Shown piece by piece: positions 6,486-13,709 of a stretch of DNA of 13,709 nucleotides; within the stretch, counting starts at the first letter, position 1; every line of letters starts with the position of its first letter. Source of the stretch: Chromatiales bacterium (GTDB taxonomy: Bacteria > Pseudomonadota > Gammaproteobacteria > Chromatiales > Chromatiaceae). The notes below the pieces were generated by a model that was given only the letters and a program-made list of their open reading frames with translations, was not told where the DNA came from and made no database searches. Location of the stretch: positions 1 through 13,709 of the forward strand of contig JANTHH010000052.1 of the NCBI GenBank assembly GCA_024762485.1, written 5' to 3'. The translations under genes were made by a program, and so were the position numbers.

Positions 6486-7194
6486 GTGGTCAAAATATAT
6501 ACTGGAACGGATCTACCCCGGACGCTGCCTGTTGTGCGCAGCGGACCTGCAGCACCCGGGCGACAGCGCCGCGCTGTGCCCCGACTGCCACGCCGAGCTG
6601 CCCCGTAATAAGCACGCCTGCCCCGGCTGCGCACTGCCCGTCACCGGCGGGACAACGGCGGTATGCGGTGGCTGCCAGCGACACCCGCCCCACTTCGACC
6701 GCGCCATCGCGGCCTTCAGCTACCTGAGCCCCCTCGACCACCTGCTCGGCCGCTTCAAGCATGCAGGCAATCTCACCCATGGGCGGCTGTTGGCCGAGCT
6801 GCTGGCCGGTCACCTGGAACGGGTCGGGCCACCGCTGCCGGAGGTCATCCTGCCCACCCCCATCCACCCCGCCCGGCTGCGCCTGCGGGGCTTTGCCCAA
6901 TGCACGGAATTAGCCAGACATCTATCCAAAAAAATGGGGATACCCTGGGACGGCGAGGCACTGACCAAGCAGCGCCCGACGCCACCGCAGCAGGGGCTGG
7001 ACCGGGCGGCACGTCGACGTAATGTGCGCGGGAGCTTCGCCTGCACGAGGGACCTGCCGTGGCGGCATGTCGCCGTGGTGGACGATGTCATCACGACCGG
7101 CAGCACTGCGGATGAGATGGCCCGCGTGCTGCGGCGGGCGGGGGTTCACGAGATCAGCATCTGGGCGGTGGCGCGAACGCCGGACACCCACTGA
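6484..7194 (+). CDS. comF: ComF family phosphoribosyltransferase-like protein
   Basis: A 236-residue protein of the ComF/GntX family, linked to DNA uptake (ComFC of Gram-positives) or to use of DNA and sugars as nutrients; the biochemical reaction is not settled. The N-terminal part has four CxxC pairs: Cys15/18, Cys32/35, Cys46/49 and Cys61/64, the usual zinc-finger region. The C-terminal half is a type I phosphoribosyltransferase fold with the PRPP-loop motif VVDDVITTGST (198-208). ILPTPIHPARLRLRGFAQ and QQGLDRAARRRNVRGSF are also typical. ATG 6484 is chosen over TTG 6472 because the GGGGG run (6474-6478) lies 5 nt before the ATG. It is the only plus-strand gene, divergent from the bio operon, and ends 11 bp from the convergent dksA stop. 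Confidence 0.93.
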   Translation: MWSKYILERIYPGRCLLCAADLQHPGDSAALCPDCHAELPRNKHACPGCALPVTGGTTAVCGGCQRHPPHFDRAIAAFSYLSPLDHLLGRFKHAGNLTHGRLLAELLAGHLERVGPPLPEVILPTPIHPARLRLRGFAQCTELARHLSKKMGIPWDGEALTKQRPTPPQQGLDRAARRRNVRGSFACTRDLPWRHVAVVDDVITTGSTADEMARVLRRAGVHEISIWAVARTPDTH

Positions 7195-7205
7195 CCAGGA
7201 CAGAC

Positions 7206-7625
7206 TCAGCGGTCGGCCAGCACCTTTTCCTTCATCTCGCGTCGTTCCTGGGCATCGATGCTCAGGGTGGCGATGGGACGGGCCTCGAGGCGGGCGATGC
7301 CGATGGGGTCCCCGGTGTCTTCACAGTATCCGTAGGAACCATCATCGATGCGCCCCAGCGCCTGCTCGATCTTGCGCAACAGCTTGCGGTAACGGTCGCG
7401 GGTGCGCAGCTCCAGGCTGTAGTCGCTCTCGCGACTGGCGCGATCCGCCTCGTCACCCACGTCCTTATTGCTGTCGTCACGCAGGTGCTCGAGGGTGCTC
7501 TGGGACTCTTCCATCAACTCGTCCCGCCATTTCAGCAATTTGCGGCGAAAATATTCGAGTTGTTCCGGCCCCATGTATTCCTCATCGGGACTCGGCTTGT
7601 AGTCGGGCGGCAGCTCCACCGTCAT
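7206..7625 (-). CDS. dksA: RNA polymerase-binding transcription factor DksA, zinc-ligand-poor variant
   Basis: DksA enters the secondary channel of RNA polymerase and, with ppGpp, adjusts rRNA and amino-acid promoters. The 139-residue protein has the coiled coil (about 21-95) with the tip motif DVGDEA (Asp55, Asp58, Ala60; DxxDxA), SLELRTRDRYRKLLRKIEQAL and the C-terminal GIARLEARPIATLSID. The usual four zinc cysteines read Cys101, Thr104, Ser122 and Ala125, so zinc cannot bind in the classical way. Such forms are known in alphaproteobacteria, and the zinc-independent DksA2 of Pseudomonas is comparable. The start is ATG 7625 with AGGA 8 nt upstream; TATATA just before it may belong to its own promoter. 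It lies 80 bp behind ubiA on the same strand. Confidence 0.94.
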   Translation of the reverse strand: MTVELPPDYKPSPDEEYMGPEQLEYFRRKLLKWRDELMEESQSTLEHLRDDSNKDVGDEADRASRESDYSLELRTRDRYRKLLRKIEQALGRIDDGSYGYCEDTGDPIGIARLEARPIATLSIDAQERREMKEKVLADR

Positions 7626-7705
7626 CAGATCATTCCTATATAAAGCTTACGAAGCGGCGAGAGTTTTTAGCTCAGGCCGGTGGCAGAATCAAGGGGAAAT
7701 CGCAT

Positions 7706-8590
7706 TTATGTGCCCTCGAACAGGTAGTCGAGTGCCAGGGCGAAGAACACCACCATGCCAAAATAATGATTATTTAGAAAGGCTTGAAAACATTTTGCCG
7801 GCACGCGGTCGCGGATCAGCCATTGTTGATAGACAAAGAGCCCCGCGCCGATCAACAGCCCCACGGCATAGATCACACCGCGCCCCGCCTGCCAGCCGAC
7901 CCAGGCCAACAGGGCCAGCATCAGCAGTTGCAGCAGACCGATCACCAACCGGTCATAACGGCCGAAGAGGATGGCTGTCGACTTGATGCCCACCTTCAGA
8001 TCATCCTCCCGGTCCACCATCGCATACATGGTGTCGTAGATCAGCGCCCAGATCACCGTCGCCGCGAACAGGGGCCAGGCCAGCGGCGGGATCTGCCCCT
8101 GCAGCGCGGTGAAGGCCATCGGCACTGCCCAGCCGAAGGCCATGCCGAGGAACAGCTGGGGCATGTGGGTATGGCGCTTCATGAAGGGATAGAGCGCCGC
8201 CAGGAACAGTGCCACGAGGGAATTGAGGATGGTCAGGGTGTTGAGGAACAGCACCAGGCCGAAGGCGGCAAGGCTGAGCACCACGAACACCGCGATGGCC
8301 TCGCGCGGACTCACCGCGCCGGTCGCCAGCGGTCGCTGGCAGGTGCGCGCCACCTGGCCGTCGAAATCCCGGTCGGCATAGTCGTTCACCGCGCAGCCGG
8401 CAGAGCGCATCAGGGCGGTGCCAAGCACGAAGATCAGCACCACCCAGGGGTCGGGGTGCCCCTCGCCGGCAAGCCACAAGGCCCACAGCGCCGGCCACAG
8501 CAGCAGAAAGATGCCGATGGGCCGATCGGCCCGCACCAGCAGCCAGTACTGGTGCAGCCGCTCGCGCCAATCGGTCCGCCGCCCGTTCAT
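7706..8590 (-). CDS. ubiA: 4-hydroxybenzoate polyprenyltransferase
   Basis: Integral membrane enzyme that attaches the polyprenyl tail to 4-hydroxybenzoate, the second committed step of ubiquinone synthesis. The 294-residue length and about nine hydrophobic helices fit the family. Both Mg-diphosphate motifs are visible: NDYADRDFD (69-77) and DTMYAMVDREDD (186-197), with RPLATGAVS and KSTAILFG after them. The ATG at 8590 overlaps the ubiC stop in an ATGA junction, so substrate-making UbiC and UbiA are translated together. No clear terminator is seen in the 80 bp before dksA. Confidence 0.97.
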   Translation of the reverse strand: MNGRRTDWRERLHQYWLLVRADRPIGIFLLLWPALWALWLAGEGHPDPWVVLIFVLGTALMRSAGCAVNDYADRDFDGQVARTCQRPLATGAVSPREAIAVFVVLSLAAFGLVLFLNTLTILNSLVALFLAALYPFMKRHTHMPQLFLGMAFGWAVPMAFTALQGQIPPLAWPLFAATVIWALIYDTMYAMVDREDDLKVGIKSTAILFGRYDRLVIGLLQLLMLALLAWVGWQAGRGVIYAVGLLIGAGLFVYQQWLIRDRVPAKCFQAFLNNHYFGMVVFFALALDYLFEGT

Positions 8591-9162
8591 CGCGCAGGCT
8601 CCGGGATCCCGGGGAGAAAGATCTCGTTCACCAGCAGGGGTTGGCCGGCATAGATGAACAGGGTGCGGCGCCCCCAGAGTGCCTCAGGCCGCTCGACAGG
8701 CAGACCCGCCAGCGCCTCGTGAAACAACGCATGCCGGGGACCCAGCCTGGCCTGCTGCAGCGCGCCGCGACGGGTGGTCGGATCGGCGAACAGCACCGCA
8801 CCGAGCGGGCGGCTGCCCAGCTGCCCCAACCGGCGGGCCCGCCCGCGCAGGCTGCCGACGGGGATCAGGGTGCGCGCGAACACCCAGGACCGGCCATCAC
8901 ACTGCAACCGCACCTCGCGCAGCAGCGCCCGCTCGCCACGGCGCATCCCCAGCAGTGCGGCCTCGCTCGGCAGTGGTCGCGCCCAGTGCTGCCTCAGCAC
9001 CTGCACCCGGAAACGACCGGGACATGCCCCGATCACCCGCCGCGTCAGCGAGGCCGGGTCACGCAGCCAGCGATGAAAACGCCGCGGTGCGCCCGGCAGT
9101 GGTGCCTGCGCGGCATCCAGCCAGTGGGCTTCGTGAAACGCGATGCGGGTGGGTGTGGACAC
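8587..9162 (-). CDS. ubiC: Chorismate pyruvate-lyase
   Basis: Cleaves chorismate to 4-hydroxybenzoate and pyruvate, feeding UbiA. The 191-residue protein is a little longer than E. coli UbiC (165). Conserved parts include LREVRL with Arg82 (E. coli Arg76), WVFARTLIP, LGSRPLGAVLF, ALWGRRTLF and VNEIFLP with Glu180 (E. coli Glu155). The start is GTG at 9162, the most upstream start in this frame; no convincing ribosome binding site is visible. CATAAT at 9212-9207 could be a -10 box, but no -35 is recognisable. The stop overlaps the ubiA start by 4 nt. Confidence 0.92.
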   Translation of the reverse strand: MSTPTRIAFHEAHWLDAAQAPLPGAPRRFHRWLRDPASLTRRVIGACPGRFRVQVLRQHWARPLPSEAALLGMRRGERALLREVRLQCDGRSWVFARTLIPVGSLRGRARRLGQLGSRPLGAVLFADPTTRRGALQQARLGPRHALFHEALAGLPVERPEALWGRRTLFIYAGQPLLVNEIFLPGIPEPAR

Positions 9163-9233
9163 GTGGATGCGGGAACCGATGAGACAGGGGTGCGGGTAAG
9201 GCGCAGATTATGCCATGTCGGGCGAGCCGGACC

Positions 9234-10436
9234 CTACCCGGCCAATGCCCGGAACTCCTCGAGCAGGATGGCGACGCGGCTGTCCCAGCTGTTGGCCCGG
9301 GCGTGGGCGAGGATGGCATCGCGGTCCCAGTCGCGTCGCAGACCCGCGTCGATGGCCGCCTGCAGCGCCGCGGCATCGCCGAAGGGCACCACCGTGCCCA
9401 GCGACGGGTCGCTCACCACCTCGGCATTGCCGCCGACGTCGGTGGTGATCACCGGCAGGCCGCAGGCCATGGCCTCGAGGAACACGTTGGCCCAGCCCTC
9501 GTTGCGGGTGGCGAGCACGAACAGATCCGCCGCCGACAGCACCTCCTTCAGCCGCTCGGGCGCCCAGGGACCGAGGAAATGTACCGCCTCCGCCAGGCCC
9601 AGATCCTGCACCTGCTGCTGCAGGCGCCCGCTCCAGTCGCCCTCGGGGCTGCCGCCCCCGACCACCAGGTAGCGCAGATCCGGGTGTCGCTCGCGCAGCG
9701 CCGGTAGCAGTTCGATGACCCGGTGAAAGCCCTTGCGCTCCACCAGCCCGCCGACGCTGACCAGCACCGGCGCATCTGCCGGCAGCCCCAGCGCCCGGCG
9801 GCACTCGGCCTTGTCGAGGGGTTGGAAGCGGTTGGCGTCGACCCCGTTGCCGATCACCCGGGTGCGTGCCTCGGGCACACCTTCATGCAATGCCAGCTGG
9901 CGCAGCGAGTCGGCCACCGCGAACACCCGATCGGCCGCCAGCAGGGCCTGACGCTGCAGCCGGCCCCGCCAGGCGTAGCCGGCGGTACGCGGCTCGGTGC
10001 CGCGCAGGGTGATGGTCACCGGCAGGCCCAGCCAGCGGCCCAGGCGGGTGGCGGCGAAGCCGTCGGGATAGGCGAAGTGAGCGTCGATGATGTCGGCCCG
10101 GCCCTCGGCCTGGAGCCGTCTCAGCAGGCCGCGCGCGGCCCAGGCCATGGCCCAGCCGTCGAGCCAGCGCAGCGCACCCGGCAACGAGAAAAAGCGGGGG
10201 AAATACACCTCGATGCCCTCCTGCACCTCCTGCACCGGCGCGGGTGGCCGAAAGTGCGGCCTGAAGCGGCGGATCAGGCCCTGCAACGGGAACCAGGGCT
10301 GGGGCGAGATCACCGTCAGGGGTAAGTGCTCACCTACGCGGAACATGCGTTCGCGTATGAACAGCCCGGCACCGGGCCGGCCCCCATGGGGAAACAGGCT
10401 GGCGATCACCACGATGGCTGGATGCGGCCCGCTCAC
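9234..10436 (-). CDS. GT4-family glycosyltransferase
   Basis: A 400-residue GT-B fold, family 4 type glycosyltransferase, likely adding a sugar to a lipid-linked polysaccharide repeat at the cytoplasmic face. The N-terminal domain starts with PAIVVIASLFPHGGRPGAGLFIRERM-like sequence (6-31), common in GT4 enzymes that recognise the acceptor. The C-terminal donor domain has VLVSVGGLVERKGFHRVIELLP, YLVVGGGSPEG and the E-x7-E motif from Glu313 to Glu321 (EGWANVFLE), followed by AMACGLPVI. The start is GTG 10436, which overlaps the asnB stop (GTGA) and has AGGTGA 7 nt upstream; an extension to ATG 10484 would run 16 codons into asnB. It is the last gene of the polysaccharide operon. Donor and acceptor cannot be told from the sequence. 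Confidence 0.92.
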   Translation of the reverse strand: MSGPHPAIVVIASLFPHGGRPGAGLFIRERMFRVGEHLPLTVISPQPWFPLQGLIRRFRPHFRPPAPVQEVQEGIEVYFPRFFSLPGALRWLDGWAMAWAARGLLRRLQAEGRADIIDAHFAYPDGFAATRLGRWLGLPVTITLRGTEPRTAGYAWRGRLQRQALLAADRVFAVADSLRQLALHEGVPEARTRVIGNGVDANRFQPLDKAECRRALGLPADAPVLVSVGGLVERKGFHRVIELLPALRERHPDLRYLVVGGGSPEGDWSGRLQQQVQDLGLAEAVHFLGPWAPERLKEVLSAADLFVLATRNEGWANVFLEAMACGLPVITTDVGGNAEVVSDPSLGTVVPFGDAAALQAAIDAGLRRDWDRDAILAHARANSWDSRVAILLEEFRALAG

Positions 10437-12328
10437 GCGTCCATCACCTGTTGTTGGAAGGCGGCGAACATCAGCAGCTCCCACAGCATGGTGCTGTTGT
10501 CGCGCCGCCCCGACTGGTGCTGGTCCACCAGCTGCTGGAGATAACGCGGCTCGAACAGGCCGCTGTCGAGCAGCTGCTCGCCGAGCACCGCATCACGCAC
10601 CTTCTGCCGCAGCGGACCACGGAACCAGGCGGCCATGGGGATGGAGAAGCCCATCTTCGGGCGGTACATGATGTCATTCGGCAGGTAGGGCTCCAGCGCC
10701 TTCTTGAACACGTACTTGCCCTCGCCGCCGTGCAGCTTGAGATCCGGCGGCAGGCCCGAGATCCAGCTCACCAGCTCGTGGTCGAGCAGCGGGCAGCGCA
10801 CCTCCAGGCCGTGGGCCATGCTGGCGCGGTCCACCTTGTGCAGCACACCGACCATGAAGGTCTTGATATCCAGGTACTGCACCAGCGACAACGGGTGGTC
10901 GGTGGGCGCGTTGCGCGCGTGACGGTGCAGCACCTCGCTGGCATCGTAGCCCTGCAGCTCGGCCTTGAAACGGTCGCTGTAGAGCGCGGCGCGGTGCGCG
11001 TCGGCCATGCGCGAGACACTGTGGAAGAAGCCGTCCACCGCATCGCGCGCCAGCGACTGGAAGGTGCTCTTGGCGCGCAGCGGGCGCGGCGCCCAGTCGG
11101 CCTTGGGGTAGAGACTGCCGAGCAGGCCGAACAGCGGCCGGCGCAGCCCCGCGGGCAGCAGGTCGCGCAGCCGTTGTTCATGCATGTGCATGCGATAGCG
11201 CCGGTAGCCGGCCAGGTGTTCGTCGCCGCCATCCCCCGACAGCGCCACCTTGACCCGCTTGCGCGCCGCCTCGCACACCCGGTAGGTGGGCATGGCCGAG
11301 CTGTCGGCGAAGGGTTCGTCGTAGAGGGTGGCGAGGCGGTCGATGAGGCCGAAGTCGTCCGCCTGCTGCACCTCGACCTGGTGATCGGTGTGATAGCGCG
11401 CCGCCACCTGGGCGGCGTAGGCGGCCTCGTCGTAGTCCGGGTCATCGAAGCTGATGGAACAGGTCTTCACCGGCTCGTCACGCAGCCCGGCCATCATCGC
11501 CACCACAGCGCTGGAGTCGACCCCGCCGGAGAGGAAGGCCCCCAGCGGCACATCGGCCACCAGGCGGATATCCACTGCCTCGCGGAAGCGCTCGATCAGC
11601 TCCGGGGCGGCCTGCTCCAGGCGGTGCACACCGACATCGGCGAAGGGCAGCTCCCAGTACTGGCGCGGCTGTGGCCGGGTGTGTTCGCCGCGTCGCAGGG
11701 TCAGCCGGTGGGCCGGCTCCAGCTTATGGACATCCTTCAGGATGGTGCGCGGCTCGGGCACATAGCCGTAGGCGAAATAGTCCTCCACCGCGCGGGGATC
11801 GAGCGCGCGCACCAGCCCGGGGTGGGCCAGCAGCGCCTTCAGCTCGGAGCCGAAGATGAAGCTGCCGTCGGCCAGCCAGGCGTAATAAAGCGGCTTGATG
11901 CCGAGGCGGTCGCGGGCGACGAACAGCTGGCCGCGGTTACGGTCCCACACCGCGAATGCGAACATGCCGCGAAAGCGCTGCACGCAGTCCTCACCCCATT
12001 CCTCCCAGCCGTGGGCGATGACCTCGGTGTCGGTGTGGGTGCGGAACACGTGGCCCGCCGCCTCCAGTTCCCGCCGCAGTTCGGCGAAGTTGTAGATCTC
12101 GCCATTGAACACCATCCACACCGAACCATCCTCGTTGCACAGCGGCTGCCGGCCGCTGGAGAGGTCGATGATGGACAGACGGCGATGGCCCAGCCCGACG
12201 CCCGGCTCCAGGTGCAGATCGCCCTCGTCCGGCCCGCGGTGGAACTGTGCCTCGTTCATCCGTTGCAGGATGTCCCGCTGCGGCTCGCGCCCCAGTCCCG
12301 GCGCAAAGATACCGACGATACCGCACAT
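10433..12328 (-). CDS. Asparagine synthetase-like amidotransferase, exosortase A system type
   Basis: A glutamine-hydrolysing amidotransferase of the AsnB class, 631 residues. The N-terminal class II glutaminase domain has nucleophile Cys2 (MCGIVGIF), HRRLSIIDLS (48-57), FNGEIYN (74-80) and HTDTEVI (98-104). The synthetase domain has the pyrophosphatase loop SGGVDSS (267-273), EPFADSSAMPT and LSGDGGDEHLAGYRRY. Length and sequence match the family annotated as XrtA/PEP-CTERM-associated amidotransferase 1. It probably amidates a sugar carboxylate or another precursor of the exopolysaccharide rather than making free asparagine (inference from context). It is the middle gene of a three-gene run: the ATG is 3 nt after the preceding stop, and the stop overlaps the following glycosyltransferase by 4 nt (GTGA). 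Confidence 0.93.
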   Translation of the reverse strand: MCGIVGIFAPGLGREPQRDILQRMNEAQFHRGPDEGDLHLEPGVGLGHRRLSIIDLSSGRQPLCNEDGSVWMVFNGEIYNFAELRRELEAAGHVFRTHTDTEVIAHGWEEWGEDCVQRFRGMFAFAVWDRNRGQLFVARDRLGIKPLYYAWLADGSFIFGSELKALLAHPGLVRALDPRAVEDYFAYGYVPEPRTILKDVHKLEPAHRLTLRRGEHTRPQPRQYWELPFADVGVHRLEQAAPELIERFREAVDIRLVADVPLGAFLSGGVDSSAVVAMMAGLRDEPVKTCSISFDDPDYDEAAYAAQVAARYHTDHQVEVQQADDFGLIDRLATLYDEPFADSSAMPTYRVCEAARKRVKVALSGDGGDEHLAGYRRYRMHMHEQRLRDLLPAGLRRPLFGLLGSLYPKADWAPRPLRAKSTFQSLARDAVDGFFHSVSRMADAHRAALYSDRFKAELQGYDASEVLHRHARNAPTDHPLSLVQYLDIKTFMVGVLHKVDRASMAHGLEVRCPLLDHELVSWISGLPPDLKLHGGEGKYVFKKALEPYLPNDIMYRPKMGFSIPMAAWFRGPLRQKVRDAVLGEQLLDSGLFEPRYLQQLVDQHQSGRRDNSTMLWELLMFAAFQQQVMDA

Positions 12329-12331
12329 GAT

Positions 12332-13498
12332 TCAGCTCACCCCCGCCCGTTGCAGGGCCTCATCATACAGTCGGCCGTAACGCGCCAGCATGGCGTCGAG
12401 GCTGAACTGCTGCTCCACCCGTGTCCGTGCCGCCTCGCCCTCGCTGTGCAGCCGGGCCAGATCGGTCACATAGCCCGCCAGCGCCGCGGCCAGTGCCGAC
12501 GGGTCGGATGCCGGCACCAGCGTGCCGGTCTCGCCGTCGGCCACCAGTTCGGGGTTGCCGCCGACGGCGGTCGCCACCACCGGCAGACCCGAGGCCATGG
12601 CCTCGAGGATGGTGTTGGAGATGCCCTCCGCGCGGGAGGGCAGCACGAACAGGTCGAGCGCACCCAGCAACGCCGGCACATCGTCGCGCGCACCGGGCAG
12701 CCACACCTGCGAGGCCAGGCCGGCCTCCGTCAGCAGCGTCTGGCACTCGCCACGCAGCGGCCCCTCGCCCACCATCACCAGCCGCAACCGTGCGGCGTTC
12801 TCGGGCAGCAACGACTGCAGGGCGATGAAGGCACGGGCCAGGTTCAGCTGGTCCTTGACCCCGTGCATGCGCCCCACCGTGCCCATGACGATACTGTCGT
12901 CAGCGGCGAAGCCCGCCGGCAGCGCCCCGTCCGCGCCATGGCCCGCCGCCGGCTGGAAGCGCGCCACGTCCACACCGTTGTAGATACGGGTGATCTTGTC
13001 GCGGGGGATGCCCACCCGCTCGATCAGGTAGGCCTCCAGCTCGCCGGACAGCGGTACAAAGCGCTGGATCAACGGGCTGTGCAAACGGCGCAGCCGCTGA
13101 TAGCCACGATGCTCGCCGTGCGGGTCGAAGGTGTCCCAGCCATGCTCGCCGTGCAGGCGCGCCGGCACCCCGGCCAGCCAGGCCGGCACCTGGGCCTCCA
13201 GGGTGCCGAGATTGCGGGTGTGGACGATGGCGGGGCGGATCTGGCGGAACAGCCGGTACAGCCGCCAGCTGGCGCCGAGGTCGTGACCGGGCTGCTTGTG
13301 CACATCGTGGATGGTCACGTCGTCGCGCCGGATGCGCCGCGCGAAGCCCGCGTCGGCACCGGCGAAGCAGACCAGCGCGTGACGGTATTTGTCCGCCGGC
13401 AGGTGATTGATGAGATTGACCACACCGTTTTCCAAACCACCGACCCCGAGGTGGTAGATGACGTGGGCGATCAGGGGGCGGGGGTCCGCCTGTGGCAT
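12332..13498 (-). CDS. Sugar transferase, PEP-CTERM/EpsH1 system-associated (GT4)
   Basis: A 388-residue GT4 glycosyltransferase. The N-terminus LIAHVIYHLGVGGLENGVVNLIN (9-31) and the run HTRNLGTLEAQVPAWLAGVPARLHGEHGWD (93-122) resemble the exosortase-associated sugar transferase 2 family (TIGR03088 as remembered). The donor domain shows IVMGTVGRMHGVKDQLNL, LVMVGEGPLR and E-x7-E from Glu291 to Glu299, then AMASGLPVVAT. The ATG at 13498 has AAGGA 10 nt upstream. TATAAT about 65 nt before the start suggests a local promoter. With the amidotransferase and the next glycosyltransferase it forms one transcription unit for exopolysaccharide precursor assembly. Confidence 0.92.
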   Translation of the reverse strand: MPQADPRPLIAHVIYHLGVGGLENGVVNLINHLPADKYRHALVCFAGADAGFARRIRRDDVTIHDVHKQPGHDLGASWRLYRLFRQIRPAIVHTRNLGTLEAQVPAWLAGVPARLHGEHGWDTFDPHGEHRGYQRLRRLHSPLIQRFVPLSGELEAYLIERVGIPRDKITRIYNGVDVARFQPAAGHGADGALPAGFAADDSIVMGTVGRMHGVKDQLNLARAFIALQSLLPENAARLRLVMVGEGPLRGECQTLLTEAGLASQVWLPGARDDVPALLGALDLFVLPSRAEGISNTILEAMASGLPVVATAVGGNPELVADGETGTLVPASDPSALAAALAGYVTDLARLHSEGEAARTRVEQQFSLDAMLARYGRLYDEALQRAGVS

Positions 13499-13563
13499 GC
13501 CAACCGGTTCCTTGTCGTTATCAGGTATGCCACCGGCAGGGCCGGCAGTCTTCGATGGGGTCG

Positions 13564-13569
13564 ATTATA
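13564..13569 (-). promoter_or_regulatory. Perfect -10 box before the sugar transferase gene
   Basis: TATAAT on the minus strand, with a start expected near 13557 and a leader of about 59 nt. No -35 is recognisable 16-18 bp upstream; that position is taken by GC-rich inverted repeats. An activator-dependent promoter, or an internal promoter of a longer operon, is possible. Confidence 0.4.
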
Positions 13570-13579
13570 CCGGACCATG

Positions 13580-13593
13580 GCCCGGCAACGGGC
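13580..13593 (-). terminator. GC-rich hairpin after the right-edge gene
   Basis: GCCCG-TTGC-CGGGC on the minus strand, a perfect 5-bp stem about 17 nt after the stop of the partial gene. No run of T follows, so termination would be weak. It sits directly upstream of the TATAAT box. Confidence 0.25.
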
Positions 13594-13610
13594 GCCGGCA
13601 TGACGCGCCA

Positions 13611-13709
13611 TCAGACATCCGCATAGCGCACCCGCTCGCCCACCCAGCGGCGCAGCAGGCCCGTCGCTGCAGCCGGGTGCTCGAGCATGATGCTGGGTGC
13701 GAGTTGCTG
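13611..13709 (-). CDS. C-terminal 32 codons of an unidentified gene (partial, 5' end outside window)
   Basis: An open frame enters from the right edge and stops at TGA 13613-13611. The visible tail reads QQLAPSIMLEHPAAATGLL, then RRWVGERVRYADV. The piece SIMLEHPAA followed by an LLRRW helix resembles the last helix of some alpha/beta hydrolases, but 32 residues are too few to assign. Codon use and strand fit the polysaccharide operon, and it ends 112 bp before the sugar transferase start. In XrtA-type clusters the neighbouring genes are usually other glycosyltransferases, the exosortase, hydrolases or chain-length proteins, so membership of the cluster is likely. Confidence 0.6.
   Translation of the reverse strand, partial: QQLAPSIMLEHPAAATGLLRRWVGERVRYADV

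Noticed and set aside
7195..7205. Possible shared terminator between convergent comF and dksA
   Set aside because: Only 11 bp separate the stops, and no stable stem with a T run is visible there.
7626..7705. Terminator or small RNA between ubiA and dksA
   Set aside because: No stable inverted repeat with a T tract was found; a short dksA promoter region is the simpler reading.
9226..9242. Hairpin GCCGG-7-CCGGC over the stop codon of the last glycosyltransferase
   Set aside because: Only a 5-bp stem with no T run after it; not convincing as an intrinsic terminator.
10451..13603. A 1050-codon open frame on the plus strand, antisense to the amidotransferase and sugar transferase genes
   Set aside because: It mirrors the codon structure of two well-conserved minus-strand genes in GC-rich DNA; the translation is rich in Q, H, G, R and V, shows no domain, and crosses the intergenic spacer.

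Overview
The window looks like chromosome of a GC-rich gammaproteobacterium, probably from the purple-sulfur/Ectothiorhodospiraceae-like side. This rests on the gammaproteobacterial BioC-BioH route to pimelate, UbiC-UbiA, a BirA-type operator and an exosortase A (XrtA/PEP-CTERM)-type polysaccharide cluster. The taxonomic guess is inference. Nearly everything is on the minus strand; comF is the only gene on the plus strand.

Layout. (1) 1-1294: the left end holds coxB (CuA subunit of an aa3-type oxidase, cut by the window edge after its last copper ligand), preceded by a two-helix DUF2244 membrane protein. (2) 1295-1525: a 231-bp intergenic stretch with an AT-rich core, an ANR/FNR-type box and a 16-bp perfect palindrome, likely the control region of the oxidase operon. 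(3) 1526-6397: a tightly overlapping operon, in transcription order an unknown 3-helix membrane protein, then bioB, bioF, bioH, bioC and bioD. It makes biotin from malonyl-ACP, except for the BioA step, whose gene is not here. (4) 6398-6483: a divergent control region with a good BirA-like biotin operator that overlaps the bio promoter -35 box and the start of comF. (5) 6484-7194: comF. (6) 7206-9162: ubiC-ubiA (first two steps of ubiquinone synthesis) followed by dksA, a variant lacking three of the four zinc-finger cysteines. (7) 9234-13709: the end of an exopolysaccharide operon with two GT4 glycosyltransferases and an asparagine-synthetase-like amidotransferase of the XrtA-associated type. 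The C-terminal 32 codons of one more gene lie at the right edge.

Several genes overlap by 1-8 nt, which suggests translational coupling. Several starts were moved inward from the longest possible frame because of overlap geometry or ribosome binding sites: bioB ATG 5997, bioH ATG 3844, bioC ATG 3078, comF ATG 6484 and the glycosyltransferase GTG 10436. No tRNA, rRNA, CRISPR array, insertion sequence or phage gene was seen. The points most worth checking are the BirA operator and the unknown membrane gene it would control, the zinc-ligand-poor DksA, and the ANR-type box in front of the oxidase genes.
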